The notes beneath the pieces were generated by a model, which ran no database searches, was not told where the DNA came from, and was given only the letters and a program-made list of their open reading frames with translations. Shown here piece by piece: positions 7,945-17,547 of a stretch of 64,000 bases of DNA. The position numbers were made by a program, and so were the translations under genes. How positions within the stretch are numbered: position 1 is the stretch's first letter; each line of letters opens with the position of its first letter. This stretch comes from Halorientalis sp. LT38. Lineage in GTDB: Archaea > Halobacteriota > Halobacteria > Halobacteriales > Haloarculaceae. Where the stretch lies: contig NZ_JAYEZN010000001.1 of the NCBI RefSeq assembly GCF_037031225.1, forward strand, positions 2,666,001 to 2,730,000, given 5' to 3'.

Positions 7945-8888
7945 TCTTCGACCTCCACTTCGACGTAGGTGGGGTTGAGGACGCGCACGCCGCGGTCCTC
8001 CGCCTGCTCCTCGATGCGTTCGCGCTTGCGCGCGCCGACCTTCGAGGCGATCCGGACCGCCTCGCGGTCGCCGTCGACGCCCTCGAGGTCGTCCACGTTG
8101 TGCACGCGGACCTCCTCGAAGCCGCTCGGGTGCTTGCCCCGGACCGCTTTCGGGGTGCGGAACCCGGCCTCGACGGTGGCGCCCTTGCCCTTGATGCCGC
8201 GGCGCTGCTTCGACAGCTGGCCGCGCGGCCGGCGCCACGAGGTGGACACACGCTTTTTCTTGTGGTGGTCCTGGCGGTTGAACTGCGGTTTGCCCTCGCG
8301 TCCCCGCTGGTTCAGCAGCCGCTTTTCGTTCTCGCCGAGGTCGGGCGTCTTCTCGGTCAGCCCGCGAGCCTGCAGTTCCGTCTCGACGTCCTCGGTCTCC
8401 TCGGGCTCGGGGGTCTCGTCTTCGACTTCGGCCTCGGTCTCCTCGCTGACCTCGAGCCCGCCGACGTCCGCCTTGATGCGGGCCGCCAGCGCGTTGCCGA
8501 TGCCGTCGACCTCGGAGAGGTCGTCCTGGCTCGCACCGCGGACGTCGTCGACCGTCCGGTAGCCGGCGCCTTCGAGCGCGGCCGCCTTCGAGTCACCGAC
8601 GCCGCTGATGTCGGTCAGGTCGTCGTACGCTTCGGCCTCGTCCTCGTCGGCCGACGCGTCCGCGTCCTCGCCGTCGTCTTCGACTTCGGCCGTCGCGTCG
8701 TCGTCGACTTCGACATCGCCGACGTCGGCCGTGATCCGAGCGGCCAGCGCGTTGCCGATGCCCTCGATTTCGGCCAGGTCCTCCTGGCTCGCCTCCGCGA
8801 GATCGTCGACGTCCTCGTAGCCGGCCCCGCGCAGGGTGGCGGCCGTCTCGGTGTCGACGCCTGCGACGTCTTCGAGTTCGTCGGCCAT
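7941..8888 (-). CDS. rpl32e: 50S ribosomal protein eL32 with duplicated helix-hairpin-helix extension
   Basis: Archaeal/eukaryotic large-subunit protein L32e, 315 residues. The ribosomal core is at about residues 175-315 ([20 protein letters not shown], then [16 protein letters not shown]). Haloarchaeal eL32 usually carries one N-terminal helix-hairpin-helix (HhH) domain; here there are two, at about 5-58 and 91-145, 86 residues apart. Each contains an identical IGNALAARI...ADVG core (compare DNA near 8486-8504 and 8744-8762). An Asp/Glu-rich linker of about 30 residues separates them. The ATG at 8888 abuts the uL6 stop as TGATG. The ribosomal identity is certain; the role of the second HhH is unknown. 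Confidence 0.96.
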   Translation of the reverse strand: MADELEDVAGVDTETAATLRGAGYEDVDDLAEASQEDLAEIEGIGNALAARITADVGDVEVDDDATAEVEDDGEDADASADEDEAEAYDDLTDISGVGDSKAAALEGAGYRTVDDVRGASQDDLSEVDGIGNALAARIKADVGGLEVSEETEAEVEDETPEPEETEDVETELQARGLTEKTPDLGENEKRLLNQRGREGKPQFNRQDHHKKKRVSTSWRRPRGQLSKQRRGIKGKGATVEAGFRTPKAVRGKHPSGFEEVRVHNVDDLEGVDGDREAVRIASKVGARKRERIEEQAEDRGVRVLNPTYVEVEVEE

Positions 8889-9424
8889 CAGGCCTCACCT
8901 CGCGTGGGCTTTGCGGTGATGTAGACGCCGTCCTGGAACACCCGGACGTCCTTGTCCTTGACGCGGGTGAGCTGTTCGATGTCGGCGGCGGTCTGGCCCA
9001 CGGCCTCGATGTCGGGGCCGCTGAGGGTCAGTTCCTCGCCGTCGACGGAGACGTCCGTGTCCCCGTGGACGGTCGTCCGCCGGGGTGCTTTCTCGCCGAG
9101 GAAGTTCTCGATGACGACCTCGCCGTTCTCGACGCGCACCTTCATCGGGAAGTGAGAGTAGAAGACCTCCATCTCGTACTCCCAGCCCTCGGTCACGCCG
9201 TGGAACATGTTCCTGACGTGGCTCTCGAAGGTACCGATCGTCGAGTTCGTCTTCGCGTCGGACTCCGTGCTCTCGACGACGACGGCGCCGTCCGTGACGG
9301 AGACGTCGACGTCGGGGTACCAGAGCCGGCGCGTCACGCTGCCGTTGGGACCCTCGACGGTCAGGTCGAGATGGTCCATCTCGGCGCTTACTTCGTCCGG
9401 AATCTGTAGTTCTGTGCGTGGCAT
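8888..9424 (-). CDS. rpl6: 50S ribosomal protein uL6
   Basis: Large-subunit protein L6, 178 residues, located near the GTPase-associated centre. Two homologous L6 folds are present; the archaeal motifs include [10 protein letters not shown] near residue 25, FYSHFPMKV near 88 and LGEKAPRR near 112. The start [12 protein letters not shown] matches archaeal L6. The ATG at 9424 is used; the frame runs on upstream but antisense to uS8. The two-base gap after uS8 keeps it in the operon. Confidence 0.97.
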   Translation of the reverse strand: MPRTELQIPDEVSAEMDHLDLTVEGPNGSVTRRLWYPDVDVSVTDGAVVVESTESDAKTNSTIGTFESHVRNMFHGVTEGWEYEMEVFYSHFPMKVRVENGEVVIENFLGEKAPRRTTVHGDTDVSVDGEELTLSGPDIEAVGQTAADIEQLTRVKDKDVRVFQDGVYITAKPTRGEA

Positions 9425-9426
9425 TG

Positions 9427-9819
9427 TTAGTAGACGTACGCGATCACCTGGCCACCGATGCCCTGGTCGCGGGCCTCGTAGTGGCTCATGATCCCGTGGC
9501 TTGTGGTCACGACGAGCGTCCCGTAGTCCCGAGCGGGGAGGAACCGCTTCTCCCACTTCTCGAACTCGTCCGCGCCCGCGCTGTAGCGGGGCTTGACGGG
9601 GCCGCACTCGTTGATCGCACCCTTCAGTTCGACCTCGAACTCGCCGGCTTTGCCGTCGTCGACGAAGCTGAACCCGTCGATGTACCCGCGGTCGTAGAAG
9701 ACCTCGAGCACGCTGCCGATCTCGTTCGAGGCGGGCGATACCGTCTGTGCCAGATGTCCGACGCTTTCGGCGTTGTTCAGCCCCGAGAGCGCACTGGACA
9801 GGGGATCGTTGCCTGTCAT
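9427..9819 (-). CDS. rps8: 30S ribosomal protein uS8
   Basis: Small-subunit protein S8, 130 residues, which binds the central domain of 16S rRNA and nucleates assembly. It begins [18 protein letters not shown] and ends with the conserved HEIMSH-like motif ([19 protein letters not shown]) followed by VIAYVY, as in archaeal S8. The ATG at 9819 overlaps the uS14 stop by four bases. Homology is clear along the whole length. Confidence 0.97.
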   Translation of the reverse strand: MTGNDPLSSALSGLNNAESVGHLAQTVSPASNEIGSVLEVFYDRGYIDGFSFVDDGKAGEFEVELKGAINECGPVKPRYSAGADEFEKWEKRFLPARDYGTLVVTTSHGIMSHYEARDQGIGGQVIAYVY

Positions 9820-10031
9820 GAGTATTTCCTGAAGCCCATGCCGCGTGCGATCTCGCGGAAGCACTGGCGACAGAGGTAGATGTCGTACTTGCCGACCAGT
9901 CCCTGCTCGCGCCCGCACCGCTGGCAGGAGCGGAGTTGCTCCGTTCGTTTCGCCGTCTGTTCGCCGGTGGCGTCGCGGGCCTCCTCGCCCTCCTCGCCCT
10001 CGACGTCGGCTTCTGTCTCGCTTTCGCTCAT
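9816..10031 (-). CDS. rps14: 30S ribosomal protein uS14, zinc-binding
   Basis: Small-subunit protein S14, 71 residues. The zinc-ribbon cysteines are present as CQRC near residue 36 and CRQC near residue 54, followed by [14 protein letters not shown], the invariant C-terminus. About 30 acidic residues ([17 protein letters not shown]) precede the core, a somewhat long haloarchaeal extension. The ATG at 10031 overlaps the uL5 stop by four bases, so the extension is supported by the coupling. Confidence 0.96.
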   Translation of the reverse strand: MSESETEADVEGEEGEEARDATGEQTAKRTEQLRSCQRCGREQGLVGKYDIYLCRQCFREIARGMGFRKYS

Positions 10032-10561
10032 TCGTTGACCTCCACGTCGAAGGCCGCCTCGACGTACGCGACGGCGTCGTCGGGGTCGAGACGGTGGCTC
10101 GACGGGATCGCTCGCGAGGCCTTGTCGCGCTTGGCCACGCGGTAGCCGGGGCGCACCATGTTGACGGTGACGTCCAGCCCGTAGATCCCGATGTTCGGGT
10201 CGTACTCCTGGCTCGGGAAGTCCGTGTGTTCCTCGACGCCGAAGCTGAAGTTGCCGGTGTCGTCGAACTGCGACGACGACAGGTCGACAAGCGGCAGCGC
10301 CGTCTGCAGGAACTCCTCGGCCTCCTCGTCGCGCAGGGTGACCTTCGCACCGATGGGGTCGCCCTGGCGGATGTTGAACTCGCCGACCGTGGCCTTCGCC
10401 GTCGTCCGGACAGGCTGCTGGTCCGTGACCTCGGCGAGGATGTCCTCGGCGTTTGCGAGTTCGCGACCGCCCTGACCGACGCCCATGTGGACGACGACCT
10501 TTTCGATCCGGGGCTCGCGCATCTCGTGGAAGTCGCCCCCGGTCTCTGACTCGGAGCTCAT
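10028..10561 (-). CDS. rpl5: 50S ribosomal protein uL5
   Basis: 5S-rRNA-binding protein L5, 177 residues, forming the central protuberance with uL18. Family motifs include [18 protein letters not shown], the [19 protein letters not shown]-type loop (here [13 protein letters not shown]) and the C-terminal [21 protein letters not shown]. The ATG at 10561 overlaps the eS4 stop by four bases. The protein is full length. Confidence 0.97.
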   Translation of the reverse strand: MSSESETGGDFHEMREPRIEKVVVHMGVGQGGRELANAEDILAEVTDQQPVRTTAKATVGEFNIRQGDPIGAKVTLRDEEAEEFLQTALPLVDLSSSQFDDTGNFSFGVEEHTDFPSQEYDPNIGIYGLDVTVNMVRPGYRVAKRDKASRAIPSSHRLDPDDAVAYVEAAFDVEVNE

Positions 10562-11295
10562 TCGTCGTCACCCTCCTTGGCCGTCGCGTCGGCCTCGTCG
10601 TCACCGGTGAAGTTCTCGTCGATCACGACGACGTACTCCTCTACCGTCTCGAACCCGTCGCCGTCTTCCTGCTCGACGATGACGTTGTTCGAGGAGCTGC
10701 CGGGCGTGGTCTGGATCTCTTCGATCCGACCGATGTCGCCGGCGTGTGCGCCGTCGACCGCCGTCACGAGTTCGCCCTCTTCGTAGGGGAAGTGGGCGAC
10801 GATCTCGCCGTCGTCGTTGGAGACGACCACGGAGTCGTTGCCGCCGTACTCGCTGTCGTCCTCGACGAGCAGCGTCTGCCCGTCGTGCAGCGTCAGCTGC
10901 AGGTCGCCGCCGGGGACGGTGCGTTTCTCGACGATCTTGCCGAGCTTGCTGCCCGCCGAGTCGGCGTCGATGGGCGTCAGGGCCAGCCGTCCGCCCTGTC
11001 CGGGGAACACCCGGTAGTGCTCGTCGCGCTCGTCGAAGGCCAGGATGTCGAACATCCCGACGGGGCGTTCCTCGTCTGCGACCGGCGTCCCGTTGATCAG
11101 GACGTTGTCCTGGTTGAGTGCGTAGCGGGCCTCCTTCCGGGAGTCCGCGTACTCGAGCACGTCCCGCAGGACGATCAGCAGGGGAACCCCCGCCTCGCCG
11201 TGCGGACCGGCGTCGGCCTTCACGGTGAACGTCTCGGTCTTGCGCTCGACCGGCCAACTCTTCGGTACCGAGAGTCGCTTCTGATGTTTCGTCAT
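10558..11295 (-). CDS. rps4e: 30S ribosomal protein eS4
   Basis: Archaeal/eukaryotic S4e, 245 residues. Order of domains: an N-terminal basic segment ([18 protein letters not shown]), an S4 RNA-binding domain at about 43-105, the central S4e domain, and a KOW motif near residues 178-210 ([13 protein letters not shown]). A haloarchaeal acidic C-terminus ends the protein. The ATG at 11295 overlaps the uL24 stop by four bases. It sits between uL24 and uL5 as in other archaea. Confidence 0.97.
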   Translation of the reverse strand: MTKHQKRLSVPKSWPVERKTETFTVKADAGPHGEAGVPLLIVLRDVLEYADSRKEARYALNQDNVLINGTPVADEERPVGMFDILAFDERDEHYRVFPGQGGRLALTPIDADSAGSKLGKIVEKRTVPGGDLQLTLHDGQTLLVEDDSEYGGNDSVVVSNDDGEIVAHFPYEEGELVTAVDGAHAGDIGRIEEIQTTPGSSSNNVIVEQEDGDGFETVEEYVVVIDENFTGDDEADATAKEGDDE

Positions 11296-11654
11296 GCGCT
11301 GTCCTCCTCTGATTCGAGTCGCGCCTGCCGCCGGTCGTCGTCGAGGTTCAGGTTCGTCACGCGGAGATTCGACGCGTCGAGCGGGCGGGGAACTTCCTCC
11401 CCGTCCGCCTTCTCCAGCGTGACGTCCTCGACGTGGACGACGCCGTCGGCCAGGTCCACGGCGACGACCTCGGCTTCCTCGCCGGCGTGGTCGCCCCGCA
11501 GGACCTCGACCGTGTCGCCCTCGTTGACGCGGACGTTGCGCTGGCCGTACTCCTCGCGGAGGCCGTCGGACAGCGTCGCCCGCACCTGAGCGTGGCGCTC
11601 GTGCAGCGGCGCGCGTTCGGTCTGCGTTCGCTGTTTGTGTGGTTGTCGTGTCAT
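11292..11654 (-). CDS. rpl24: 50S ribosomal protein uL24
   Basis: Assembly-initiator protein L24, 120 residues. The KOW motif is at residues ~44-70 ([20 protein letters not shown]). The N-terminal region [20 protein letters not shown] is the archaeal/eukaryotic L26e-like extension. A haloarchaeal acidic tail closes the protein. There is a one-base gap to the upstream uL14 stop and a four-base overlap with eS4 downstream. Confidence 0.97.
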   Translation of the reverse strand: MTRQPHKQRTQTERAPLHERHAQVRATLSDGLREEYGQRNVRVNEGDTVEVLRGDHAGEEAEVVAVDLADGVVHVEDVTLEKADGEEVPRPLDASNLRVTNLNLDDDRRQARLESEEDSA

Positions 11655-11655
11655 G

Positions 11656-12054
11656 CTATACGATCATTGTCGCGGTGCTCGCGATGGAGCCGAACCGTTC
11701 GGCAACCTCGCGAGCGATGGGGCCCTTGATCTCCGTCCCGCGGGGCTCCTCGTTCTCGTCGATGATGACCGCCGCGTTGTCCTCGAACTTCACGCGCGTG
11801 CCGTCCGGCCGCCGGATCGGCTTGCGCTGGCGGACGATCACTGCCTCGAGCACCTGGCGACGCATCTCCGGCGTCCCCTTGGTGACCGAGACGGTGATCT
11901 TGTCACCGAGTCCCGCCTTCGGGTGGCGGTTGATGGTCCCGGAGTAGCCCGAGATGCTGATCACTTTCAGCTGTCGTGCGCCCGTGTTGTCGGCACACGT
12001 GATCAGCGAGCCCTTCTCGAGGCCCTGGGTGACGTCGGCGCCGAGCGCCTCCAT
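11656..12054 (-). CDS. rpl14: 50S ribosomal protein uL14
   Basis: Large-subunit protein L14, 132 residues, at the subunit interface. The signature region ([20 protein letters not shown]) and the preceding [16 protein letters not shown] segment are very well conserved. The ATG at 12054 overlaps the final base of the uS17 stop codon. The start [16 protein letters not shown] is the haloarchaeal N-terminus. No unusual feature was seen. Confidence 0.98.
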   Translation of the reverse strand: MEALGADVTQGLEKGSLITCADNTGARQLKVISISGYSGTINRHPKAGLGDKITVSVTKGTPEMRRQVLEAVIVRQRKPIRRPDGTRVKFEDNAAVIIDENEEPRGTEIKGPIAREVAERFGSIASTATMIV

Positions 12055-12413
12055 CAGTCGTCACCTCCGGCGGCGGCCGCCTCGGTGGCGTCCGCGGCGT
12101 CCACGCGTTCCACGACGACGTGGCTTTTCGTCTTCGAGAGGGGTCGTGTCTCTGCGATACGGACCGTGTCGCCCACGTCCAGGTCCACGCACGGGGGTGC
12201 GTGAGCCGGGACCCGCGACCGACGCTTCATGAATCGGTCGTACTTGGGCACCTTCACGTCGTACTCGCGTTCGACGATCACGGTCTTGTCCATGTCCGTG
12301 GAGGCGACCTCTCCTTCGAGCGTCTGCCCACGCACGCTGAGCGTGCCGTGGAACGGGCAGTTCTCGTCGGAACAGGCCTCCTCCGGCCGTTCTACGTTAA
12401 GTCCTAGCGCCAT
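12054..12413 (-). CDS. rps17: 30S ribosomal protein uS17
   Basis: Primary 16S-rRNA-binding protein S17, 119 residues, with an OB fold. The N-terminal [10 protein letters not shown] segment is characteristic of archaeal S17, and the core motifs [12 protein letters not shown] and [16 protein letters not shown] are intact. An Ala/Asp-rich tail ([12 protein letters not shown]) ends it. The ATG at 12413 lies inside the last codons of rnp1, a ten-base overlap and the largest in this operon. Confidence 0.97.
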   Translation of the reverse strand: MALGLNVERPEEACSDENCPFHGTLSVRGQTLEGEVASTDMDKTVIVEREYDVKVPKYDRFMKRRSRVPAHAPPCVDLDVGDTVRIAETRPLSKTKSHVVVERVDAADATEAAAAGGDD

Positions 12414-12733
12414 TTCGAATCACCTGTTCGTTCCGTGCGCCGCGCGGGCCGCGCGACCAGTCGCTCGCCCTCGACCGTGACGACCTGTTCGTCGTCGCCG
12501 TCGAGCGTGAACTCGAAGGTCGCGTCGCCCTTCGGCACCTGCCACACCCGCTCGCCGTCGCCGGACACCGTCCGGCGCCTGGACTCCGAACTCGCCGCTA
12601 TCGACAGCGTCCGCGTCGTCTCCATGACGACCTCGCCGGCGATGCCGACGAGGTCCTGGTTGGACGCGGCGGCCACCCTCGCTGGGAGGCCGATGAGTTC
12701 GTGTCTCGTGAGCGTTGCGGGTGTCAGTGGCAT
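12404..12733 (-). CDS. rnp1: ribonuclease P protein component 1 (Rpp29/Pop4 family)
   Basis: Protein subunit of archaeal RNase P, the ribozyme that removes tRNA 5' leaders; 109 residues. The Sm-like Rpp29 fold is recognised from [29 protein letters not shown] near residues 10-40 and the TFEFTL strand further on. The ATG at 12733 begins [13 protein letters not shown] as in haloarchaeal homologues. Its position between uL29 and uS17 is the standard archaeal location and strongly supports the call. The C-terminus overlaps uS17 by ten bases. Confidence 0.94.
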   Translation of the reverse strand: MPLTPATLTRHELIGLPARVAAASNQDLVGIAGEVVMETTRTLSIAASSESRRRTVSGDGERVWQVPKGDATFEFTLDGDDEQVVTVEGERLVARPARRTERTGDSKWR

Positions 12734-12735
12734 CG

Positions 12736-12948
12736 TTATTCTTCGTCCAGGTCGCCTTCCTCGCGCTGGATCGTCTTGATCCGGGCGATGGCTTTCCTGA
12801 TCTCCTTGATCTCGCCCGGATTCTCCGGGCGACCACCCGCGGCCTGGACGGCCCGGGTGTTCAGCAGTTCCGTCTCGAGGTCCTCCAGCTCCGCCGCGCG
12901 TTCGGGCGGCGTCATGTCGCGGATTTCCTCGGCGTGGAGGATGGTCAT
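12736..12948 (-). CDS. rpl29: 50S ribosomal protein uL29
   Basis: Large-subunit protein L29 at the tunnel exit, 70 residues, an antiparallel helix pair. The N-terminus [21 protein letters not shown] and the [19 protein letters not shown] helix are typical. The start overlaps the uS3 stop by four bases and the stop is two bases from rnp1. The length is normal for archaeal L29. Confidence 0.96.
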   Translation of the reverse strand: MTILHAEEIRDMTPPERAAELEDLETELLNTRAVQAAGGRPENPGEIKEIRKAIARIKTIQREEGDLDEE

Positions 12949-13916
12949 TCGTCGTCACCCTCCGCGTCGTCGGCTGCTGCCTCTTCGGCGTCCTCGTCGG
13001 CCGCCGGTTCTTCGTCTTCCATCTCGTCCATCAGTTCCTCGGCTTCCGCCTCGGTCTCCTCGTCGACCTCGGACTCGATGGCGTCGTCCAGTTCGTCGAT
13101 GTCGACGTCGTCGGGCTCCTCGTCGGGCACCTCGACGTCCTCTTCCTCGACGACCTCTTCGTCGACGACTTCCTCGTCGGCGTCGTCGGCTTCGGCGGTC
13201 TCGTCGGCCTCGGGCGGCGCACCCGTCGTGGGCTCCTCGCCTTCGGCGTCCTCGGGTTCGCCCTCGAGGAGTTCCTCGACGCTCTCGCCCTCGACGTCGG
13301 CGACGTAGTCCTCGACGTCCTCGTCCTCGTAGATGCGGAAGTCGTCGGGGAGCTGGGCGTTCGGCGGGATGATCTTCACGTCCACGCCGATCGTGCCGAG
13401 CTTCATCACTGCGACGCCCTGCCCGTGGTCGACGATGGTTTCGGCGGGCTCGCCGTTGTGCTTGATGTAGCCACGGTTGAACTTCTCCACGCGTGAGCGT
13501 GCGCCCGTGACTTTGCCCGAGAGGACGATCTCGGCGCCCAGTGCGCCGGCGTCCATGATCCGGTCGATCGTGGTGTGACCGGCCTTCCGGAAGTACCAGC
13601 CCCGTTCGAGGGCGTTGGCCAGGCGGTCGGCGACGATCCGGGCGTTCAGGTCCGGCTCGTCGACCTCCTGGACGTCGATCTGGGGATCTTCCAGGTTGAA
13701 CCGCTCTTCGAGTTCCGTGGTCACCTTCCGGATGTTCTTCCCGCCCTTGCCGATGACCATGCCGGGCTTTTCGGCCTTGAGGACGATCTGGGTCCCCATC
13801 GGCGTCTTGGCGACGTCCATGCCGCCGTAGCCCGCACGGCCCAGTTCGTCGGCGAAGAACTCGTCGATCTGGGTCCGCTGGAGGCCGTCCTCGATGAACT
13901 GGTGTTCGTCAGCCAT
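12945..13916 (-). CDS. rps3: 30S ribosomal protein uS3 with long acidic tail
   Basis: Small-subunit protein S3 at the mRNA entry site, 323 residues. The KH domain carries [13 protein letters not shown] around residues 55-67. The C-terminal S3 domain follows to about residue 210 (GRARS-type region here [17 protein letters not shown]). After that come roughly 110 residues made mostly of Asp, Glu, Ala and Val, a haloarchaeal tail that is long even for this group. The start overlaps the uL22 stop by one base. Confidence 0.96.
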   Translation of the reverse strand: MADEHQFIEDGLQRTQIDEFFADELGRAGYGGMDVAKTPMGTQIVLKAEKPGMVIGKGGKNIRKVTTELEERFNLEDPQIDVQEVDEPDLNARIVADRLANALERGWYFRKAGHTTIDRIMDAGALGAEIVLSGKVTGARSRVEKFNRGYIKHNGEPAETIVDHGQGVAVMKLGTIGVDVKIIPPNAQLPDDFRIYEDEDVEDYVADVEGESVEELLEGEPEDAEGEEPTTGAPPEADETAEADDADEEVVDEEVVEEEDVEVPDEEPDDVDIDELDDAIESEVDEETEAEAEELMDEMEDEEPAADEDAEEAAADDAEGDDE

Positions 13917-14377
13917 CAGGCATCACCCTCCTCGAGGATGAGTTCGACGTCGACCTCCGGGGAGTTCCAGGCGGTCGCGCGACCCATCGCACGGGGTTTG
14001 CGGCCCTGCTGTTCGCCGACCTTGTGGGCGGCGACGTGGATGATCTCCATCGCTTCGCCGTCGAATCCCTGGTGGTCGGCGTTGCCGACCGCGTTCTCGA
14101 GCAGGTCGAGGAAGGCCTCGCTGGCCTTCTCGGGGAAGCGGCCGGCGTCCCAGCCGTCGACGTCCTTCCGATGCCCGACGCCCGAGTTGTGGGACCTGAA
14201 GGGGACCGAACGGTCGCCCTCGATGACCGCTTCGAGGTACTCCGCGGCCTCGCCGGCGGTCATGCCCTTGATCTCCCGGGCGATGGCCTTGCTGTGCTTG
14301 TGGCTCATCTGCCGTTCCCGAAGCATCGCTTTCGCCGTCGTGTCCGGGTCCGGGTCGATTGAGTAGCTGATTCCCAT
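13916..14377 (-). CDS. rpl22: 50S ribosomal protein uL22
   Basis: Large-subunit protein L22, 153 residues, lining the peptide exit tunnel. The N-terminus MGISYSIDPDPDTTAKAML and the C-terminal beta-hairpin region (AAHKVGEQQGRKPRAMGRA) are the archaeal type. It starts three bases after the uS19 stop, and its stop codon overlaps the uS3 start codon by one base. The ATG is the only reasonable start. Confidence 0.97.
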   Translation of the reverse strand: MGISYSIDPDPDTTAKAMLRERQMSHKHSKAIAREIKGMTAGEAAEYLEAVIEGDRSVPFRSHNSGVGHRKDVDGWDAGRFPEKASEAFLDLLENAVGNADHQGFDGEAMEIIHVAAHKVGEQQGRKPRAMGRATAWNSPEVDVELILEEGDA

Positions 14378-14380
14378 GTG

Positions 14381-14803
14381 TTACTTGAGTGGCACGAACT
14401 TGGAGGAGCGGGTCGCCCCGATCCCGGCCTGTCCGTGCTCGACGGATGTCCGCGTGAGCTGGAACTCGCCGAGGTAGTGGCCCAGCATCTCCGGCTCTAC
14501 CTTGACGCGCTCGAAGCTCTCGCCGTTGTGGACGGCGAACGTGACGTCGACCATCTCCGGCAGGATCGGCATGTCGCGCAGATGCGTCCGGATCGGGTCG
14601 TTCGCGGTCTCCTCCTCGTCGGCCTCGCGGGCCGCTTCGAGCAGCTGTTCTTTCTCGTAGGACAGGCCGCGCTCGATGCTTCGCCGCTGGCGTGCGGGGA
14701 GCAGTTCCGCGACCTCTGCGACGTCCATGTCCTGCAATTCCTCGAGCGTGTGACCACGGTAGGAGAACTCCCCCTCGTGGCCGATCTGGTACTCCGAACT
14801 CAT
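14381..14803 (-). CDS. rps19: 30S ribosomal protein uS19
   Basis: Small-subunit head protein S19, 140 residues. Archaeal features include the N-terminal [18 protein letters not shown] segment (eukaryotic S15-like) and the C-terminal signature [13 protein letters not shown]...[14 protein letters not shown]. The start codon overlaps the uL2 stop by four bases, giving the usual uL2-uS19 order. Confidence 0.97.
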   Translation of the reverse strand: MSSEYQIGHEGEFSYRGHTLEELQDMDVAEVAELLPARQRRSIERGLSYEKEQLLEAAREADEEETANDPIRTHLRDMPILPEMVDVTFAVHNGESFERVKVEPEMLGHYLGEFQLTRTSVEHGQAGIGATRSSKFVPLK

Positions 14804-15531
14804 TCGTTACCACCCTTCCCGCCGCGGCCGGTCTTCCGGGAACTGATGTCCCCGACCTTCCGGCCCGGCGGCGCGTTCCGCGAGATGGACTTGGGCTTGC
14901 CGGGGTGCTGGCGACCGCCGCCACCGAACGGGTGGTCGACGGCGTTCATCGCCACACCGCGGACGTTCGGCCACTTCGTCCCTCGCGCTTTCATCTTGTG
15001 GTACTTGTTGCCCGCTTTGACGTGGGGCTTCTCGGTCCGACCGCCACCGGCGACGACCCCGATGGTCGCCCGGCAGTCCGGATCGAGCCGCTTGATCTCC
15101 CCCGACGGGAGCTTCACGACCGCGACCGAGCGGTCGTGGGTCAGCAACTGGGCGGAGACGCCCGACGCGCGGGCGAACTTCCCACCGTCTCCGGGGTTGG
15201 CCTCGACGTTACAGACCGGGACCCCTTCCGGGATCTCGGCCAGGGGCATCGTGTTGCCCGGCTCGATCGACGCCGAGATACCGACCTGGATCGTGTCGCC
15301 CAGGCCGATCCCCTCGGGCGCGAGCACGAGGCGCTGGTCGCCGTCGTCGAACTCGATGGCCGCGACCGGCGCGCTGCGGGCCGGGTCGTGTTCGATGTCG
15401 ACGACCGTCCCCGAGACGACGTCCTTGTCTTCGAGCTTCCGGTGCGACAGGTCCGCCTTGTAGCGGTGCGACGGGGCCCGGAACGTGGGGCCACCGCGAC
15501 CGCGTCGTTGTCCCTGAATTCGTCGTCCCAT
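14800..15531 (-). CDS. rpl2: 50S ribosomal protein uL2
   Basis: Large-subunit protein L2, 243 residues, which supports the peptidyl-transferase centre. The C-terminal signature with the functional histidine is present ([18 protein letters not shown]), as is the central [10 protein letters not shown] region. The start [14 protein letters not shown] at 15531 is the archaeal N-terminus; the frame extends upstream only as antisense shadow over uL23 and uL4. The two-base gap after uL23 fits the operon. Confidence 0.97.
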   Translation of the reverse strand: MGRRIQGQRRGRGGPTFRAPSHRYKADLSHRKLEDKDVVSGTVVDIEHDPARSAPVAAIEFDDGDQRLVLAPEGIGLGDTIQVGISASIEPGNTMPLAEIPEGVPVCNVEANPGDGGKFARASGVSAQLLTHDRSVAVVKLPSGEIKRLDPDCRATIGVVAGGGRTEKPHVKAGNKYHKMKARGTKWPNVRGVAMNAVDHPFGGGGRQHPGKPKSISRNAPPGRKVGDISSRKTGRGGKGGNE

Positions 15532-15533
15532 GG

Positions 15534-15788
15534 TCAGAACACCCCGATCCGCGAGGCGATCTCCTCGGCGTCGTCCTCTTCCGAGAGGGTCACCGTGGCC
15601 TTCTTCTCGCCGTCCATCGTGACCATCGTGTTCACGTCGACGACGCCGACGTCGAACTGGTCCTCGATGGCGGTGGCGATCTCGCCCTTTTCCGCACCGG
15701 TGTCGACGACGAACTGGAGCTTGTTCTCGAAGTCCATCTTGTTCATCGCCTTCTCGGTGACGTGGGGGTAGCGGATGATCGAACTCAT
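15534..15788 (-). CDS. rpl23: 50S ribosomal protein uL23
   Basis: Tunnel-exit protein L23, 84 residues, which contacts SRP and nascent chains. The core MSSIIRYPHVTEKAMNKMDF and FDVGVVDVNTMVT are typical of archaeal L23. The ATG overlaps the uL4 stop by four bases. The length is normal for archaea. Confidence 0.97.
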   Translation of the reverse strand: MSSIIRYPHVTEKAMNKMDFENKLQFVVDTGAEKGEIATAIEDQFDVGVVDVNTMVTMDGEKKATVTLSEEDDAEEIASRIGVF

Positions 15789-16528
15789 CGTTCGGCCACC
15801 TCCTCCACGGCGCTCTCGGTCCAGACGGTGAGTCGACCGGGCTCGCCGCCCGGCGCGAGGTCCTCGGGATTGACCTCCCGAGCCGTCGCCACGTCGGCGC
15901 CCGCGAGGTTGCGGGCGGCGCGCGAGGGCTCCTCGCTGGTGACGAACAGGATCGACGAGGGCCGGCGGTACTTCCGTCCGCGGGTCTTGCCCTGCCCGGC
16001 CTTGATCTTCGTCTCGTCGGCGCGCTCGACGTCGGCGTCGATGCCGAGCGCGGAGAGCACGTCGACGACTTCCTGGGTCTTCTCCAGGTCCTCGAACTCG
16101 TCGCTGACGACCAGCGGCAGTTCGACGTCGTCGTCGAACGCGTGGCCCCGCTCGCGGACGACCTCGGAATCGGTCGTGGCCGCGACGGCCGAGCGGAGCG
16201 CGAGTTTGCGCTCCTTGTCGTTGATGTTCCGGGTGCGATCCTTCTCGGACTTCGGCGGGTGGGCCCGTCGGCCACCGACGGCCTGGGGGACGCGGCGTGC
16301 CTTGCCACCCTCTCGGGGGACGTGGGCCATGCCGCGGCCGGACCCGAACGACTCGGCCGGCGTCCGCAGGCCGGCGTACTCGTCGCTGCCGTAGTCCTGT
16401 TTCCGGTTCGCCTGTGCGGCGACCACCGCCGACCGGATCAGATCCGGGCGGAGCTGGGTGTCGAAGACGTCCGGGAGCTCCCGGTCGCCGTCTTCGTCGC
16501 CGTCCAGGCTGTGTACTGTCGCGTTCAT
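15785..16528 (-). CDS. rpl4: 50S ribosomal protein uL4
   Basis: Large-subunit protein L4, 247 residues; part of it lines the exit tunnel. The long loop with GSGRGMAHVPREGGKARRVPQ (archaeal L1e-type) and the C-terminal fold (KYRRPSSILFVTSEE) are clear. The start MNATVHSLDG is the haloarchaeal N-terminus and overlaps the uL3 stop by four bases. Confidence 0.97.
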   Translation of the reverse strand: MNATVHSLDGDEDGDRELPDVFDTQLRPDLIRSAVVAAQANRKQDYGSDEYAGLRTPAESFGSGRGMAHVPREGGKARRVPQAVGGRRAHPPKSEKDRTRNINDKERKLALRSAVAATTDSEVVRERGHAFDDDVELPLVVSDEFEDLEKTQEVVDVLSALGIDADVERADETKIKAGQGKTRGRKYRRPSSILFVTSEEPSRAARNLAGADVATAREVNPEDLAPGGEPGRLTVWTESAVEEVAER

Positions 16529-17541
16529 CCTTGGTTACTCTCCGTGGAGACGTAGCGCACCTCGGGATCGAGGCGCGGCTGGTCGTTCGGTCGGACCGCC
16601 GGGCGGAAGCGCAGGAGGCGCTTGTCCGGCCCCGGCAGCGACCCCTTCACCAGCGCGTAGGGCCCGTCGACTTCGCCGTAGTTGACGAAGCCGCCGTCGA
16701 CGGTGGGTTCGTCCCCGTCGCCGACGTCGACGAGCCGCTTGTTCAGCTCGGTCCGCTGGTGGTAACCCATCTGCCCCTGCTGGGGCACGGTCGAGCGAAC
16801 CCGGGAGGGGTTCCACGGACCGAGGTTGCCGATCCGTCGCTCCCAGCCCTGGCGCTTGTGCTTGCCCTTCCGCTTCTGGACGCCCCAGCGCTTGACGGGA
16901 CCCTGCGTCCCCTTGCCTTTCGTGATGCCGGAGACGTCCATGTACTCGCCGGCGCGGAACACGTCGTTCATCGCGTGTTCGCCACCCTCGTCGAGGAGGT
17001 CGAAGGCGAACTCGACGCGGTCCTCGAGGGAGCCGCCGCCGACGCGTGTCTCCATCACGTCGGGCTTTTTCTTGGGAACGCTGGGGACGTCGTCCGGGAC
17101 GGAGTGCGTGATGACACGCACGTCCGCCAGGTCGCCGTTCTCCAGCGCGGTCTGTACTTGCTCGCGTGCACCTTCGGCGTCGTGCTCGTCGGGCAGGTCG
17201 AGGGTCCGGTCGAGTTCCGGGTGGAACTCGTCGGTCCAGACCTCCGTGAGCGGTCGCTTGCCGTAGGGCGTGTCTTCGTAGGCTCGCACGGCGACGGCGC
17301 GCATCGGCGGCGTCTCGACGACGGTCACCGGAACGGTCTCCTCCATCCCCTCGCGCGGGGAGTCGGGCTCGTCGTTGATCGTCACGACGTGTGTCATGCC
17401 GGCTTTGTATCCGGCGAAGCCCTGGAGACCCGGCTGTCCCTCGTCGTCCGGCCAGGTGTTGAAGCGCGGTACTTCACTGACCGACCGCTTGCGCGGGCCG
17501 AAGCCCAGCGAGCCTTTGCGTGGTCTGCTTGGTTGTGGCAT
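16525..17541 (-). CDS. rpl3: 50S ribosomal protein uL3
   Basis: Large-subunit protein L3, 338 residues, the long archaeal/eukaryotic form. The N-terminus MPQPSRPRKGSLGFGPRKRS is diagnostic. The DVSGITKGKGTQGPVKRWG segment near residue 205 is the L3 signature. The next upstream gene, the SPOUT methyltransferase, ends six bases before the start. This is the first ribosomal protein of the S10 part of the operon. Confidence 0.97.
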   Translation of the reverse strand: MPQPSRPRKGSLGFGPRKRSVSEVPRFNTWPDDEGQPGLQGFAGYKAGMTHVVTINDEPDSPREGMEETVPVTVVETPPMRAVAVRAYEDTPYGKRPLTEVWTDEFHPELDRTLDLPDEHDAEGAREQVQTALENGDLADVRVITHSVPDDVPSVPKKKPDVMETRVGGGSLEDRVEFAFDLLDEGGEHAMNDVFRAGEYMDVSGITKGKGTQGPVKRWGVQKRKGKHKRQGWERRIGNLGPWNPSRVRSTVPQQGQMGYHQRTELNKRLVDVGDGDEPTVDGGFVNYGEVDGPYALVKGSLPGPDKRLLRFRPAVRPNDQPRLDPEVRYVSTESNQG

Positions 17542-17547
17542 TCTGGT

